Origin: Kitasatospora sp052076145
GTDB taxonomy: Bacteria; Actinomycetota; Actinomycetes; Streptomycetales; Streptomycetaceae
Length of the DNA: 64,000 bases
Assembly: GCF_052076145.1 (NCBI RefSeq)
Contig: NZ_CP197246.1
Location: 5,270,001-5,334,000, forward strand
Direction of reading: 5' to 3'
Shown here: piece by piece, positions 63,095-64,000 of the stretch
Position numbering within the stretch: position 1 is the stretch's first letter
Layout: each line of letters begins with the position of its first letter
Translations under genes and position numbers: made by a program
Notes under the pieces: model-generated
What the model was told of the DNA's origin: nothing
What the model saw: the letters and a program-made list of their open reading frames with translations, nothing else
Database searches by the model: none

Positions 63095-63724
63095 CTAGCG
63101 GATGACGGCAGGGCCACCAACAGTGGTCGGGACGGTGACGATGTTGCTCGTCGGCGTACCGTCGGCGCCGGAGAGCGTCACCTGGTGCCGGACGCCGTCC
63201 GGGCCCACCACCACGGCGAGCCAGGCGCTGCCGCCGCCCTGCTGGCCGACGACCTGGAGGCTCTCGACCTTGCCGCCGGGCACTGCCGCAGCGGCCTTGT
63301 CGGCAGCCTGCGCGGCCGGGAGGGCGGGCAGCGGCGCGGCTGCCAGGGCCGGGCCGGGGCCGCCGTTGCTGCCGTTCTCGTGGCTGGCGTTCTCGCCGTG
63401 GCCCTTCTCGTGACCCTCGCCGTGGCCCTTGCCATGGCCTTGGGCGCGGTTCTCGCCGTGGCTCTCGCCATGGTTCTTGGTGTGGCCGCCGTCGGCGCGA
63501 CCGGCCGCTGTGGGCTGGCCGCCCCGCTGCTCGTGCTCGCCCCGGTGGTGGTCGGCCACGGTGACCGCGGCGGCGCCCGCACCCACGATGATCACGGCCG
63601 CGCCCAACGCGGCAAGGCGCGTGCCGCGCCGCCGGGGCACCAGGCGGGTGAAACGCACGCGCTTCCGGAGACCCGGCGTGCTGGGCTCGCCCTGCTCGGA
63701 CGGCGGCGGGAAGGACTGGGACAT
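63095..63724 (-). CDS. His/Gly-rich membrane protein, PepSY-like C-terminus
   Basis: A 209-residue single-span protein. Cytoplasmic basic N-terminus (residues 1-35, LRKRVRFTRLVPRRRGTR), membrane segment 36-56, then a His/Gly/Glu-rich repeat region (GHGKGHGEGHEKGHGENASH and neighbours), and a small C-terminal domain with VPGGKVESLQVVGQQGGGSA and GVRHQVTLSGADGTPTS that resembles a PepSY/YpeB-type extracellular domain. AGGAG lies seven bases before the ATG at 63724. Divergent from an OmpR-type regulator across a phased repeat array, so probably part of that regulon. Histidine-rich loop suggests metal binding, by inference. Confidence 0.75.
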   Translation of the reverse strand: MSQSFPPPSEQGEPSTPGLRKRVRFTRLVPRRRGTRLAALGAAVIIVGAGAAAVTVADHHRGEHEQRGGQPTAAGRADGGHTKNHGESHGENRAQGHGKGHGEGHEKGHGENASHENGSNGGPGPALAAAPLPALPAAQAADKAAAAVPGGKVESLQVVGQQGGGSAWLAVVVGPDGVRHQVTLSGADGTPTSNIVTVPTTVGGPAVIR

Positions 63725-63776
63725 CTGGCTGCTCCTCGGACCCGCCGGGCACTGCGCCCGGCTCGGGCTGAGCATG

Positions 63777-63824
63777 CTGAAGGGATGCTGAAGCTGAGCT
63801 GAAGCCAGCTGAAGACCTCTTCAG
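63777..63824. promoter_or_regulatory. phased CTGAAG repeats, candidate OmpR-family binding array
   Basis: CTGAAG occurs at 63777, 63788, 63799 and 63809 (steps of 11, 11 and 10 bases). An inverted copy (CTTCAG) is at 63819-63824. Direct repeats phased by one helical turn are the typical binding sites of OmpR/PhoP-type regulators. The array lies between the divergent His/Gly-rich gene and the OmpR-type gene. Confidence 0.7.
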
Positions 63825-63858
63825 CCTGCCGCCCGCGCGGCCTGCGACCCTTGTTGTC

Positions 63859-64000
63859 ATGCGCGTACTGGTGGTCGAGGACGAACGGCGGCTGGCCGCT
63901 GCCCTGCAGCGGGGCCTCCAGGCCGAGGGGTTCTCGGTCGACGTGGCCCACGACGGCCCGCAGGGGTTCTGGATGGCCACCGAGCAGGACTACGACGCGA
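63859..64000 (+). CDS. OmpR-family response regulator, partial (5' end)
   Basis: Only the first 47 residues are visible. MRVLVVEDERRLAAALQRGL with the acidic D/E pair of receiver domains, then EGFSVDVAHDGPQGFW. The phospho-acceptor Asp and any DNA-binding domain lie beyond base 64000, so OmpR type is inferred from the opening sequence and the phased repeats upstream. A sensor kinase gene probably follows to the right. Confidence 0.85.
   Translation, partial: MRVLVVEDERRLAAALQRGLQAEGFSVDVAHDGPQGFWMATEQDYDA

Overview
The window is 64 kb of very GC-rich chromosomal DNA. Its third-position GC bias, frequent GTG and TTG starts, extended hairpin terminators, and gene content and order (hrcA-dnaJ-rsmE, phoH-ybeY-CorC-era, recO-uppS, zur-znuBCA next to glyS, dusB-ppdK) point to a streptomycete (Streptomyces, Kitasatospora or a close relative). 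It looks like conserved core chromosome. I see no insertion sequence, integrase, prophage, CRISPR array, rRNA operon or biosynthetic megasynthase.

Layout. 1-5.8 kb: an ABC exporter running off the left edge, a divergent acyl-CoA ligase, hemW and a DUF3097 gene. 5.8-10.8 kb: a protein-quality and envelope-stress block, with pspAB-htpX on the minus strand facing a CIRCE-controlled hrcA-dnaJ-rsmE operon. 10.8-22.2 kb: a tricorn-type protease, a metallo-beta-lactamase-fold protein, a HIT protein, an RNase Z-like protein, then phoH-ybeY-corC, a few small unknown genes, a zinc-site-less cytidine-deaminase-like protein and era. 22.2-25.9 kb: a protealysin-like M4 protease with its emfourin-type inhibitor, and leuA behind a leucine-rich leader peptide with an attenuator hairpin. 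26-33.5 kb: terB-like, recO, uppS, the zinc uptake operon znuA-znuC-znuB-zur with two Zur boxes at its head, and glyS. 33.6-40.8 kb is the more accessory part: a NADAR protein, an MFS exporter divergent from a MmyB-like regulator, a small membrane protein, an unknown gene, and a histidine kinase, response regulator and DUF4097 operon behind a perfect palindrome. 40.8-45.4 kb: dusB and ppdK. 45.6-52.4 kb: many exported or surface proteins (RNase Sa-like ribonuclease, SGNH lipoprotein, class F sortase, Lys/Glu-rich surface protein, polysaccharide deacetylase) plus a GNAT and a PAC2 protein. 52.4-56.2 kb: an ABC-2 exporter with its own two-component system. 56.4-58.8 kb: tRNA-Ile2(CAU), two tandem serine-protease lipoproteins and two near-identical tRNA-Asn genes. 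59-64 kb: a YtxH-like protein, an FGGY sugar kinase, a deacetylase plus glycosyltransferase pair, a His/Gly-rich membrane protein and the start of an OmpR-family regulator.

How the parts relate. Several local circuits can be read directly: HrcA/CIRCE for chaperones, Zur boxes for zinc uptake, leucine-dependent attenuation for leuA, protease plus inhibitor for the M4 enzyme, and kinase/regulator pairs beside the genes they probably control. No clear undescribed multi-gene defence or biosynthetic system stood out. The best leads are the deaminase-like protein without zinc ligands, the emfourin/M4 pair with repeats at its end, the palindrome-controlled DUF4097 operon facing an unknown gene, and an 11-bp phased repeat array before the last regulator.
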